Below, one piece after another: positions 55,053 to 64,000 of a stretch of 64,000 nucleotides of DNA (position 1 is its first letter; every line of letters begins with the position of its first letter). The position numbers were made by a program, and so were the translations under genes. The notes under the pieces were generated by a model, which ran no database searches, had not been told where the DNA came from, and saw only the letters and a list, made by a program, of their open reading frames with translations. Location of the stretch: contig JAJOZX010005633.1 in assembly GCA_023014485.1 (NCBI GenBank), forward strand, positions 242,501-306,500. Reading direction: 5' to 3'. This stretch comes from Bathynomus jamesi. Taxonomy: Eukaryota > Arthropoda > Malacostraca > Isopoda > Cirolanidae.

Positions 55053-56127
55053 GTTAGGATAGACTTCAGAATATTTCTTAAAATAAATGGTACTGCATAG
55101 TAGCTGCCAACAGAAATGGACTAGAGCTGAGGCCAAACAACACTGACTTCATTCTATATGCTTGAACCTTAGGTTCATTTTCCAACGAGTCTTTCGTATC
55201 CACCCACAGATACCTTACTGCATCTCTGTCCTCTGGTCTTAACTTTATCCGCAAAAAGGCTTGCTTCACATCTGCAGTCAATGCTACTCTACCAAACCTG
55301 AATCTCAGTAACAAGGAAAATAAATCTGCATTTAAATTTGGCCCAGCATCCAAACAGTCATTCAAGGACACATCACCTTTGTCCTTGGCTGAGCCATCAA
55401 AAACTACCCTCAGTTTGGTAGTAGTTTTGTCTCGCCGTACCACTGCATGGTGTGGCAGATAATGTGCCTCCTGGCTCACCAGCTCACCTTGCACCCTTCC
55501 AGCATAGCCCTCCTTTACATAGCTTAGGATGGCCTCATTGTATTCAATTAATAATTCCTCATTTTTTCTTCGCCTGTGCAATGAAGTCTCCAACCTCCTA
55601 TTAGCTAGCTGAAGGTTTGAACTGGGTTTGCAAGAATCCTTCCAAGGGAGGCCAACTTCATAGCAACCATCTCTAAACCCAATCCCTTTTTCAAATTGCT
55701 CTAAAACATCACTGTTCTCTGTACTTGCCTGCTTCTCCTGTTTGTCCTTTATGCCAACGGATTCAAGTTCCCAAAAGGCTGTCAAATGCCTTTCTAAACG
55801 ATGGCTGTTCTCCTCAATCTTAACAAAAAGAGCTTTAACCTCCATTTCATTGCAATAGCTACCATGTAGCATCCAGCCTAGCTTACTTTCAATAGCTACC
55901 GGACCTCGAGATGTGCGGACAATATTACTAGTGATGAAGTCCCAATAATAGTCAGCTCCAATCAAAAGACTAATATCTTCTGTTCCTTCAAACTTATTAT
56001 TGCCCAAATTAATTCCTTTAACTTGCAATTCTTGGACACATGCCATATCTAAACAAGTAGTGACTGGAGCACAAAGTTCCTCAATCTCTACAGCTTGGAT
56101 CTTGATAGTGAGACTGTGTGGTAACAA
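55053..56127 (-). pseudogene. BEL-1 protease end and RT first half
   Basis: From 56127: TIKIQAVEIEELCAPVTT and ISLLIGADYYWDF (DUF1758 end), LTAFWELESVGIKD, YEVGLPWKDSCKP, TTTKLRVVFDGSAKDKGDVS, LTADVKQAFLRIKL (RT Asp) and KSVLFGLSSSPFLLAATM. A shift near 55085 follows, then Y-FKKYSEVYPNT-like codons up to the BEL-2 border at 55052. The RT then resumes with YVDD on the other side of BEL-2. Confidence 0.9.
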
Positions 56128-56198
56128 CCCCTTAACCAGAACTTCTACCTTCTTAACTTTGGTTCGGTTTTGAACGGAACCCCCAAACCCAGAAATTC

Positions 56199-57344
56199 TT
56201 AATTTTCCCTCTTAAGTTCTTTAAACTTCAATTTTCTGGAAATTCTGTTCTTAATAAAGCTACACTGGCTACCACTATCAAACAACACTCTTACAGTAGC
56301 TTCTCCATCATTCCCAATTAATAATGCTGCAGCTGTTTGCAATAATCCCCCTTTACTTTTACTCCCTTTCATAGCAGTGGCATGTGCCACTGATGTCTCT
56401 ACTTCACGGGTAGGCCTACTAGAAGTGTTTTCACACAATAATGGCTGATGCCGGCCATGGCATTTTTTGCACAAAATTTTAAACTTACAGAACCTTGCTC
56501 TGTGACCTTTCAAAAAACATTTAAAACATGCTGTGGACTTAGTTACCCTGTCCTTTCTCTCCTCAAAAGGTAAAGCCTCAGCCACCTCACATTTATATGA
56601 CTTGTGGTTGCCTTGCAAAATATGCATTCCTTGATTCCCTTTAATTTATTCTCAGAGGGTGCATGTAGAGCTGACACTGTACCTGGGCTATTCCTTTTTG
56701 TAGAAACTTTGGTGCCGTGCCTGCCTTTGTCCCCTTGTTTAACATCCCACTGTGCAAACTCAATTCCCTCTCGTCTTGCTAATTCTGTGCTTAAAAGACT
56801 TAACATCTGCTGAAGTGGGATGTACACATGTTCTGTAGAGTGTCCCCTACTTAATTCAAGCAAAATTGAGCTAGGCAATTTAGACTCTATAGTGACCAAC
56901 ATTATACCATACCTTTCCATTCCTACACCCAAGTTGTCCAGGGACCTAGTTCTAACTTCAAATTCATCATATAACTGCCGTAACTCCTTGACACTATTGG
57001 GATTATTAACAGGAGGTATAGCTAAAAGTTCGCGGAGGTGGCTTTTAATTAAGATCTCTGGCTTACCAAACCGTTTCTTTAATATATCCCAAGCCACATT
57101 ATAATTAGCCTCTGTTAATGCTAATCCTGCTCTTGTCTTTGCTGCCTCCCCTTCCAAGAGGGACTGCAAATAATTAAACTTCTCCACCGCACTTAACACT
57201 TGACTAGAATGAACTGCTGATTGAAAACTGTCTGCCCATCCTTGCCATTCCTGAATACTCCCAGAAAATGTTTTGAGTACAAGCCTCGGTAACTGAACTG
57301 CAGATCTGTTAACCTTAACTTCACAAACACCATTTGTTGAGGGT
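56199..57344 (-). pseudogene. BEL-1 gag C-terminal part, zinc knuckles and protease
   Basis: From 57344: PRLVLKTFSGSIQEWQGWAD and AVEKFNYLQSLLEGEAA are DUF1759-type gag. After a frame change near 56600, TACFKCFLKGHRARFC and ILCKKCHGRHQPLLC are CCHC knuckles, and VRVLFDSGSQCSFI is a normal retropepsin D-S-G. It ends KELKREN and shifts to the next frame before 56127. The N-terminal part of gag lies beyond the hAT insertion, at 58310-58622. Confidence 0.88.
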
Positions 57345-57352
57345 TGTGTTTC

Positions 57353-58301
57353 CAGAGCTGGGCAGTATTTAAATACATTTGTATTTAAATACGTATTTAA
57401 ATACATTTGTGTATTTAGAACTGTATTTATAAATACATTGTTTTTCATGTATTTAAATATAGTATTTAAATACTTTAATGAGTATTTAAATACAATGTAT
57501 TTAAATACTCAAAATATAAAAATGTAAATACTTTTACTGGTTTAATACACGTTCTGTACTAGCACAGTACGACGCGTCGACAGTGTAGTACAGCATGGTT
57601 CATGTTTCAAAGTGTCAGTTCAATCAGTTGTGTGCCACTCTTAGTCGAAAGCGGTTGATTTCTTTATCGTGTGCGTGTCATGGCTTCAACAAGCAAATCC
57701 GGTGAATCAAACAGTGATATATCTGCAGATAACAATTTAGTGCACCCTCTGTTTGATGGAAAATACTTTAAAATTAAATCTAAAGACGGTAATAAGGTAA
57801 AGTGCACCTGCTTGCTGTGTAAACACGAAGTCTCTGATGCAAGCAATGCTACAACGAATCTGTACACTCATCTGAAGGTAAGTGTTTTTTTAGACATCAA
57901 AAAATATCTTGAAATTGACCGAATAATCGTACAAAACGGCTCTGCCTTAAGTGGGCCTGTGTAACTAACTCGTTGCAATCAATCCAATTTGCGATGGAAA
58001 ATTCATTGATGAAAAAGCTTTTAAAATCGTCTGATCTATCGAGTGGTGTATTTATTTCGAAATTCACCGTGTTCCCTAAAGTAGAAATTTATCAAAACAT
58101 GAATTAGTGAATGCATATGTTAAAATTTGTATGTATTTAAAATGTATTTACAAATGTATTTAAATACAATTGATGTATTTTGTATTTAGTATCTAAATAC
58201 ATTCGTAAAATGTATTTAGTATTTAGTATTTAAATACATTTCTCCCATGTATTTAGTATTTAGTATTTAAATACATTCAATGTATTTATTGCCCAGCTCT
58301 G
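57353..58301 (+). mobile_element. hAT element with BED exon, inserted in BEL-1 gag
   Basis: The ends CAGAGCTGGGCAGTATTTAA and the reverse of ATAAATTGCCCAGCTCTG-type sequence are hAT inverted repeats. TGTGTTTC is duplicated on both sides (57345-57352 and 58302-58309). Both subterminal regions are packed with GTATTTAAATAC-type repeats. At 949 bp it keeps only the first coding exon, so it is a non-autonomous derivative. Confidence 0.93.
57680..57877 (+). CDS. BED-type zinc-finger exon of a hAT transposase
   Basis: From ATG (57680): a Ser-rich start (MASTSKSGESNSDISADNN), then HPLFDGKYFKIKSKDGNKVK, CTCLLCKHEVSDASNATTNL and YTHLK. The spacing C-x2-C then H is that of the BED DNA-binding finger at the N terminus of hAT transposases. 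The frame meets a consensus splice donor (AAG|GTAAGTG at 57878), and no catalytic exon follows within the element. Possible product: a DNA-binding-only fragment. Confidence 0.7.
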
Positions 58302-58309
58302 TGTGTTTC

Positions 58310-58622
58310 ATTATTAGACCTGGTCTCTAACTGTACTGAGCTGCTAAACTCTTGCTCTGTGGCATACTTTAATTATATCATCAATAATCTCTTCAAAGTA
58401 AATTATGTTATTTTCTATTTCATCCTCTTCTATACGAGCCTCAATTTTAACATTTACTTCGCTTAGAGCAACCTTTTTAGTTTCTAATATGGAAAGCTGT
58501 GCAGTCACTAAGCTTAAATCCTCTTGCTCTATGGCAGAATCTATAGTGGCAATGACCTTTGTAATTAGACCTTTGTAGGCGCTTCTCCTTTTTTTAAACT
58601 TGTTCAATTCAGCTGCACTCAT
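58310..58622 (-). pseudogene. BEL-1 gag N-terminal part
   Basis: From ATG at 58622: MSAAELNKFKKRRSAYKGLI, TIDSAIEQEDLSLVTAQLSI, and an acidic coiled-coil-like stretch (ENNIIYFEEIIDDIIK). A one-base shift near 58365 is needed to continue (KYATEQEFSSSVQ) to the hAT border. The coiled N terminus fits BEL/Pao gag. Confidence 0.8.
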
Positions 58623-59046
58623 CTTCAATGCAAACAACAATTGGGCTCAATACCAAATAAGCTGAATTGGCAAAAATACTCAACCAAACTGATCAAACTC
58701 AAATTTTGCTTTTTTCAAATAAACTGAATTGCTGGGTGGGGTACCGACCAACCACCAGTATGGAATACCAAATTTTCCACCCAAGTAACTAGCGCACTGA
58801 AGTCTGCAACCTTCGCCTACGAACAATAAACCAAAATTAACCAAACCGGTAAAATGTAGGCCCAAAACAACGACAGACTAGTGGCCAAGTTTCGCAATTG
58901 GGCGACCAAACTTTCTACCCTGGTACCTTAACTCAATTATGCTCAACCCGTCCAGGCCTAACTTGGCTAGAATTTGCACAATCAGAACTTTGCCGGAAAA
59001 TAGTTCCTGACTCAGTCTTGGGCTAGAATCCGGTTCCGAAGGACCA
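58623..59046 (-). promoter_or_regulatory. BEL-1 leader and primer-binding site
   Basis: On the minus strand TGGTCCTTCGGAACCGGATT starts at 59046, right after the 5' LTR. Its first 10 bases complement the 3' end of arthropod tRNA-Tyr (CGAAGGACCA), with further partial match. The rest is untranslated leader. Confidence 0.65.
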
Positions 59047-59639
59047 TGTTATTTTTTATTTTATTGGGTTTAGATTCCCAGCTGAGCCGTGAACGGCCAA
59101 GCTCTGAAGGGCCAGTTCAACCTACAGCCCAAGTTAAGCTAGACTAAAAATTTACGGACTTGGAGGTCCTATTAGGTCCTACCTCAGGGTTGCTGACTCG
59201 ATGTGGGCCTACCTTAGGCCTCAGTTGCATAAAATTAAGATAAAAAAAAAGGGGCACTATTTATGGTCTTTCTAAACCTTGCAACAACAACACAACCTGC
59301 ACCATTGCACGATGCAACAATCTTGTATCTAAACAACCAAACTGAATTGCAAGAGAGCTCTCTATAAGACCACGCCCTGTAAGTGCCGCATTCAACAAAC
59401 GAGTAGCAAGGACGCGCAGTGCCCAAAAATAATGATGCCACAAGAGTGCCCAAACAATGATGCCACAAGAGCTCAAAAATGGTAGCTCTAAATTAAGTGA
59501 ATTTTTCACTAACCTTACAATTATGAGATGGATATTTTACACCTTAACTTAATATATACAAGCAATGCTGCATCAATCAGCTTAGTCATCATATCGCCTT
59601 GGGACAACAATGACTCTTCCTCTTCTAGATTTTCTAACA
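59047..59639 (-). repeat. BEL-1 5' LTR
   Basis: 593 bp, same ends as the 3' LTR and about 3 percent different. Confidence 0.92.
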
Positions 59640-60518
59640 CTATTTATTAGCCATTCTTCTGTCTAGCTTAGAACTAACACCTCTTGTGTGGTACCTTGTC
59701 AAATGCTTTGTTTCTTAATAAATAATATCTATATCCTCCCCTTTATCTAATTGACTGATCAGTGATGTATTCCAAAACTTCTAAAAGGTTAGTTAAACAG
59801 GACTACCTACCACCTGACCTGAAGCCATGCCATGTTGCGTACCTAAGACCATGTTGCGTAACTAAGACCATGTTGCGTACCTAGAATCCTACCATCATTA
59901 TCATCCGTGCCAGCTGCTTTATTAGTTTCATGTTCTTAATTCTTGTTTTAATTGCATCCTTATATAATGTACTATATATAATGTACTATATAATGCACTA
60001 TATAATGTATCTTGGCACTTATTCTTTTCTGCAAAGTTAAAATTATCTCAATTTTCTACAGTGGAAATAGATGTAAATACTTGTTGAAAATACTGGCTAT
60101 ATCTTGGTCATTTTCTGTTGCTGAACCATTATCATTCAAAGGACCAATTCTATCACTCCTCATATTTATAAAAACTAAAGAACTTTCGGGAGGTCCTTAT
60201 CACTGTTCCCAGTAAGATTTAAGTTAACGTTCTTCTTCGTTTTCTTTATTAGTTTATTCGAACTATTATGCACCTCCCTATACTTATTTAGATCTTTTAC
60301 CCTATTGTTATGCTTCAAATTTGTAAAACCTTTTTCTTGTCCATAATTATCCTACCTATTTCCCTATCTCATTAAACTGATTTCTTAGCTTTATTATTTC
60401 AAATCTAATGCTTCGGAACGGAATACACCCAATCTAAATATCTGCAAGTACTTCCTTAAACTTGACCATAGTCTAATATAGCAATTCATCTGGTGAGCTC
60501 TGTTTTCATTCATAAAAA
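59640..60518 (-). pseudogene. CR1/L2-like LINE, linker and RT fingers (right half of the split copy)
   Basis: On the minus strand, from the right: a linker with VKDLNKYREVHNSSNKLIKK near 60290, then FFSFYKYE and RIGPLNDNGSATENDQDIAS (like IGPLKDGSGV of the 10 kb LINE), and close to the BEL-1 border AFDKVPHKR. The next RT motifs, GVPQGS and FADD, are on the far side of BEL-1 at 44233 and below. This proves that the LINE was the target. Confidence 0.75.
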
Positions 60519-60826
60519 GTTATGCCAGAATTAGCTCGTAGCGCCCCCTAGATAAATATTCAAAATTACAAAATTGGAAATTTCATCATGTCTCATTTGT
60601 TATAATTTCCAAGCTAGGCCACAATGGAAAGAATTTTCAAATTTTTCAAGGTTAAAATCGTAATATTTTAAAAGAGTTTTCAGTATTCACCCCTAGTATC
60701 AGAAGACATAAGACGTTTTCTTTATTTCCCATTTTCTTAAAGTTATAGTAAGTTGTAGTATTTTAATTTATGATGAAACCTCGAGAATGAGACGAGGTGA
60801 CTCGTTATATTATATTAGATTAAGCT
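60519..60826. mobile_element. Short insertion in the LINE, related to 61090-61455
   Basis: The LINE homology is interrupted here. The right part (GAATGAGACGAGGTGACTCG, about 60786) closely matches GAATGAGATGAGGTGACTTG at about 61413, and both contain a CAAAATTACAAAAT-like tract. It is a small family of unknown class. Confidence 0.45.
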
Positions 60827-61085
60827 TAGACCACGTACTATAGGCATCCATATTAGCCAAATCCATATTCCACCCAACTGATTCTAACAGAGCTCTAAAC
60901 TTATGGAAGGAGTCTTTATAAAATTTAGGTGTCTGTCTACTCATGGTCATTTTGAGTAACTATAACGAAAAACTTATTATATTATGATCACTATTCCCAG
61001 TGTTTCCCCGTAATCTCTGTAACTATTGAATCACAGTATAATATAATAATTACCAAGTTACATTATAAAGACTGTTTTCAATAAT
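60827..61085 (-). pseudogene. CR1/L2-like LINE, endonuclease end fragment
   Basis: The minus strand reads GNTGNSDHNIISF (like GGSDHGLIRF), then MSRQTPKFYKDSFHKFRALL and ESVGWNMDLANMDAYSTW. These align with the endonuclease end and linker of the LINE at 10661-12145. It is the most 5' part of the split LINE that I can identify. Confidence 0.65.
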
Positions 61086-61222
61086 AAACATTCGTACTAA
61101 AATTGATTCATAGCACATCTTCCCTCGCGTGGCACTTCGAAATTACAAAACAGTGTGAACTTCATTCATGCAGTTTTGTCAGTTGGAATTATGAAGTCAA
61201 GGTGGATGCAATGCAGTCTGGA

Positions 61223-61366
61223 ATGGCTGATAATTTCGGATTAGGGCCAGAATTTGTTACATATTCTACTTTTTACGGTTGTAATAACATACAGATTAGA
61301 GAAAACAAGAACAATATAACTTTCCATTACTTTCGGAGGGATAAAAAGTTGTGTAGAGTATTATAA
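61223..61366 (+). pseudogene. Possible THAP-type zinc-finger fragment
   Basis: MADNFGLGPEFVTYSTFYGC, then ENKNNITFHYFRRDKKLCRV resembles the start of a THAP domain (C-x4-C, then TFH-FP-D). The first Cys is Tyr here, and the frame stops before the second C-x2-H pair. The surrounding repeat (61090-61455) suggests a P-like or THAP-bearing transposon. Weak. Confidence 0.4.
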
Positions 61367-61626
61367 ATCATAAGCGTAAGTTGTTGATTATCGTATATTC
61401 ATTTTAGTATGACACCTTATGAATGAGATGAGGTGACTTGCTAATTATATTAGAATATAATTGAAAACTGACTGTCCTTCATATCTGCCCACGAACCTTG
61501 CGTGCATATTATGTTTTTTTTATGCAGTAAGGAGGGGCCAAGCAAGGGCTATGTGTTATATAGTAAAATTTATTTCTGTTACAAGCAGCTCATTTTATTC
61601 TGGAAGAGATCTGTATAATATATACA

Positions 61627-61745
61627 TATATATAACCTTTGGCTAGCTTCCGCCCGAATTGTTCATTCTGACGAAGGTCAAGCTTTTCACTCCACCTTAG
61701 ACCTACAGTTTAACGTGGAATCCGAACCACGTCCCACCACTACAC
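61627..61745 (-). mobile_element. Truncated SINE of family B
   Basis: Minus strand: GTGGTTCGGATTCCACG B box, AACTGTAGGTC, then GAAAAGCTTGACCTTCGTCA and the CCAAAGGTT tail. It is closest to the second module of the copy at 26985-27285. Confidence 0.75.
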
Positions 61746-61885
61746 CACCACCACGGTTGTGAATAAGATTTTTAGGGATCCGTAAAATACTTGGAAGGTT
61801 GGAAACCCCTGACCTATAGTGTTAGTATAAAATACAATAAGGAAAGAAAAGAAAAAAGTGAACAATTTGGACCTACACCCATTTG

Positions 61886-61976
61886 AGAGCAATCCAAGAA
61901 TAAGCACTCCGAATCAATTTAGGGTGCTTTCTCTTGGATTGGGGTCGAACGAGGGTGCTTATTCTTGGATTGCTCT
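61886..61976. repeat. Hairpin with perfect 22 bp arms
   Basis: AGAGCAATCCAAGAATAAGC is mirrored at 61955-61976. A degenerate third copy (CTCTTGGATTGGGG) lies in the loop. Probably a small MITE. Confidence 0.8.
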
Positions 61977-61985
61977 AAAATGGAG

Positions 61986-62382
61986 TTAAAATGGAATTAA
62001 AATAGAGTTAATTGCTCTAAAATGGTTAATTGAATGCCCGGTTAGGTTAATTGTACGCTAGGGCGGAGTAAAACAACTTTTTATTTCAAATTTATTTGCC
62101 TCACTTGTTTTTTGTTGTATTAGAACATAAAAATGACGTATTCAGTAATTTAATGTTTGTAACTCAAACCATCTCTCGCATTTTTACATAAAAGCAAAAT
62201 GGCCATCAGCCGGTTGTCCATAAATAAAAATATGCTCATAACATAAAAACTAAGTGTTCTATAAAAAAAAATAATTGAAGAAAAACGCTTTATAATGCAA
62301 AACTATACTTAAAAAACACCATTGTGCATACATTGTATTGAAATAAAATTGTATCTGGTCTCACTTGGTTGGATGCCGTAAA
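61986..62382. other. AT-rich DNA, nothing recognised
   Basis: It contains a short match to palindromic MITE family P1 (GAATGCCCGGTTAGGTTAAT at about 62033). Confidence 0.45.
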
Positions 62383-64000
62383 TCAATTACATTTGAATGC
62401 GATATAAAACCCGCTCACCTCAAATATTATTTTTTCAGGAGAGGCATCAGATCCTTTTTTGGTTTCAACTGAGGGAAGCAGAGAGCGACTTTTTATTCTT
62501 GACCTAATAAATCCGTCTCTTGATTCCTGTGATATTGCTGATGCTGATGCATCTGTAACCAACTTCACGGCTCTTTCGACGTTCTGTGTGTGAATGGGGT
62601 ATTGCTCAACTTTGAAACATTTTGTTTCGTGCTCAAGCAATTCTTCATCACACAATTTAGAAGTGAGAGGTGGTTCACTGATATCAATCCTATCCCAGAA
62701 GATGGTGTCTGTCCAATGTGATGCTTTAAAGTTCAATTCTGGTACTCTAAATTCTCTGATTTTCCTTGTATTGGCTTCCTTACACTTTCTTGTCTGTATT
62801 ATTCGATCGATTGCAACTTTGCGCAGCTTTTGCTATCTGACAGCATTGATAGAAGAATATTTTCTGAGTGAGCAAACTAGGCATCCCGTGATATATAAGG
62901 TTGGACAACTTTTTGTATATCTTGGGGTAACAGGTTGAACCTTTTTATCGCATCAAAGATATGTTTGGGTTCATCAGGCAGATACGGTTTAAATTTTATA
63001 TTGAACCAGTTAGGACCATAGTTTGTTACTATGAACAGAACAAAGCTACGTAACTCTCTGGAGGGATTGTTTTGGAGACATAATAACGACATAGTCTGTT
63101 AGCTAGAGTTAACCATCTAGAGTTGTTAAGGGGACCAGGCTTGAGTTTCTCTAGGCTTCCTTCAACATATCCTTCTCTTATGGCCCCAATTATTCTGAAC
63201 GGTGACAGGACAATTGCGTCCTGGTCAAGTGCGTCCCGGTCATTGGCGTCCCTGGACAATTGCGTCCGGTTTTATTTCGTCCCGGACAATTGCGTCCCAG
63301 ACAATTGCGCACTTCCCCAACTACTATATGAAGTTTATTTATTAGAGAAGTGAATAGAAAGTTCATTGTGACTTCATCTACGCAATTGTCCAGGGACGCC
63401 AGTGACGAGGGACGAGTATGTTTGTTATTGTAATTTTGTATGGGATATAATCCCCGGTTAGATTAATTGAATGCCCAGTTAGGTCAACTGTATGCCCTTG
63501 ACGATTGGTTAGATTAAGTTGTGATATTTTCTTTAAAACTAACGAAACTAACTTTATCTTAAGTGGACGTAACCCATAAAATTTGACAATGATGTTGCTG
63601 ATGATGGATAAAGTTTTAGAGAACAGTTTCGAACAGAACTTATGAACATATAACAAGTTTAATAGGTTAAAATGAAAAGTATATTTGAAATTCCGATACT
63701 AACTTTCTATTCACTTCTCTAATAAATAAACTTCATATAGTAGTTGGAGAAGTGCGCAATTGTCCGGGACGCAATTGTCCGGGACGCAATTGTCCAGGGA
63801 CGCCAATGACCGGGACGCATTTGTCCGGGACGCACTTGACCAGGACGCAATTGCCCTAGTACCATTCTGAACATGTATTGTTGATCATTACTTAAATCTT
63901 CTATGAGCTCATCTGTGAGAACTGGGATGCTATCGGCCCCATCCGTAATTGGGGAGAACTTTACCACAGGCATCTCATGGCAAGCCTTAAGAGCATTACC
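62383..64000 (-). pseudogene. Broken copy of a multi-copy arthropod gene (HTQ-VERAVKLVT family), split by a MITE
   Basis: From the window edge at 64000: KACHEMPVVKFSPITDGADS, LIEDLSNDQQYMFR, then (after the MITE) IIGAIREGYVEGSLEKLKPG, SRWLTLANRLCRYYVSK, shift near 63070, LRSFVLFIVTNYGPNWFNIK, ISRDA and a stop, SENILLSMLSDS, shift, then ELNFKASHWTDTIFWDRIDI, YPIHTQNVERAVKLVTDAS and RDGFIRSRIKSRSLLPSVET. I recall this motif series from large uncharacterised families in arthropods, thought to be transposon-derived. The N terminus is outside the window. Confidence 0.7.
63201..63863. mobile_element. Mutator-type MITE with 9 bp target duplication
   Basis: GGTGACAGGACAATTGCGTC on the left and the reverse of the right end (GGTACTAGGGCAATTGCGTC) start about 160 bp inverted arms. 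The arms are built from repeated GGACGCAATTGTCC units. ATTCTGAAC is duplicated exactly (63192-63200 and 63864-63872). Nine-base duplications and long inverted ends are typical of Mutator-like elements. A piece of MITE family P1 (63460-63555) is nested in the loop. No frame. Confidence 0.88.

Larger units (their letters stand above)
44234..59639 (-). mobile_element. BEL-1: complete but nested and defective BEL/Pao LTR retrotransposon
   Basis: LTRs of 596 and 593 bp (44234-44829 and 59047-59639) share TGTTA...TAACA ends and are flanked by a perfect 5 bp duplication, CTATT (44229-44233 and 59640-59644). Coding order on the minus strand is gag, protease, RT, RNase H, integrase and DUF5641-type tail. 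The 15.4 kb span contains BEL-2 (47564-55047) and a hAT element (57353-58301). Without them it is about 7 kb, normal for BEL/Pao. The LTRs differ by roughly 17 substitutions by eye, near 3 percent. Confidence 0.93.

Noticed and set aside
61760..61815. hAT end at GGTTGGAAACCCCTGA
   Set aside because: Only one end is visible. The partner is not identifiable in the window.

Overview
This is a repeat-dominated stretch of an arthropod genome, most likely a decapod crustacean. The evidence is long (TA)n, (GA)n and (TG)n tracts about every kilobase; CR1/L2-like LINEs, BEL/Pao LTR elements, a Penelope-like remnant, hAT, piggyBac, Mutator-type and Tc1/mariner DNA transposons; tRNA-derived SINEs; and TTAGG-like arthropod motifs. 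I could not support any intact host gene. Nearly every coding region belongs to a mobile element, and almost all carry frameshifts or stops. The species assignment is inference from this repeat flavour.

Layout. 0-8 kb: end of a LINE open reading frame, a fold-back mariner derivative, hAT-like non-autonomous elements, hairpins beside AT microsatellites, and a decayed CR1-like LINE (5.4-7.3 kb). 9.8-12.6 kb: a better preserved CR1-like LINE on the minus strand that has lost its reverse transcriptase catalytic box. 13-20 kb: SINE pieces with a hAT MITE in the A box, a second fold-back mariner copy, hairpins, and a Penelope-like GIY-YIG tail inside a 0.6 kb inverted repeat. 21-24.4 kb: a second LINE type and a piggyBac pseudogene, both minus. 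24.7-28.5 kb: two SINE families, palindromic MITEs and TTAGG-like sequence. 29-36 kb: a broken copy of a multi-copy arthropod gene, then an inverted-repeat-bounded block holding Tc1 and mariner fossils and several MITEs. 36.6-38.2 kb: a mariner-type element whose spacing reads as DD37E, itself hit by a hAT MITE. 38.2-40.9 kb: one LINE interrupted by another LINE and two MITEs.

The centrepiece is 41.3-61.1 kb, a nest of insertions with readable target-site duplications. A minus-strand CR1-like LINE was split by a 1.9 kb hAT-like element (41415-43325, ATTTTTAR) and by a BEL/Pao retrotransposon, BEL-1 (44234-59639, CTATT). BEL-1 was then split by a second BEL/Pao element on the plus strand, BEL-2 (47564-55047, ATAGT), and by a hAT element carrying a BED zinc-finger exon (57353-58301, TGTGTTTC). 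LTR divergence agrees with this order: about 3 percent in BEL-1, and one substitution plus two single-base indels in BEL-2.

At the right edge (62.4-64.0 kb) a broken copy of another multi-copy, transposon-like arthropod gene is interrupted by a 663 bp Mutator-type MITE with a 9 bp target duplication. No cellular pathway is encoded. What links the elements is insertion history: families recur as inverted or nested copies, and autonomous elements occur alongside their non-autonomous derivatives.
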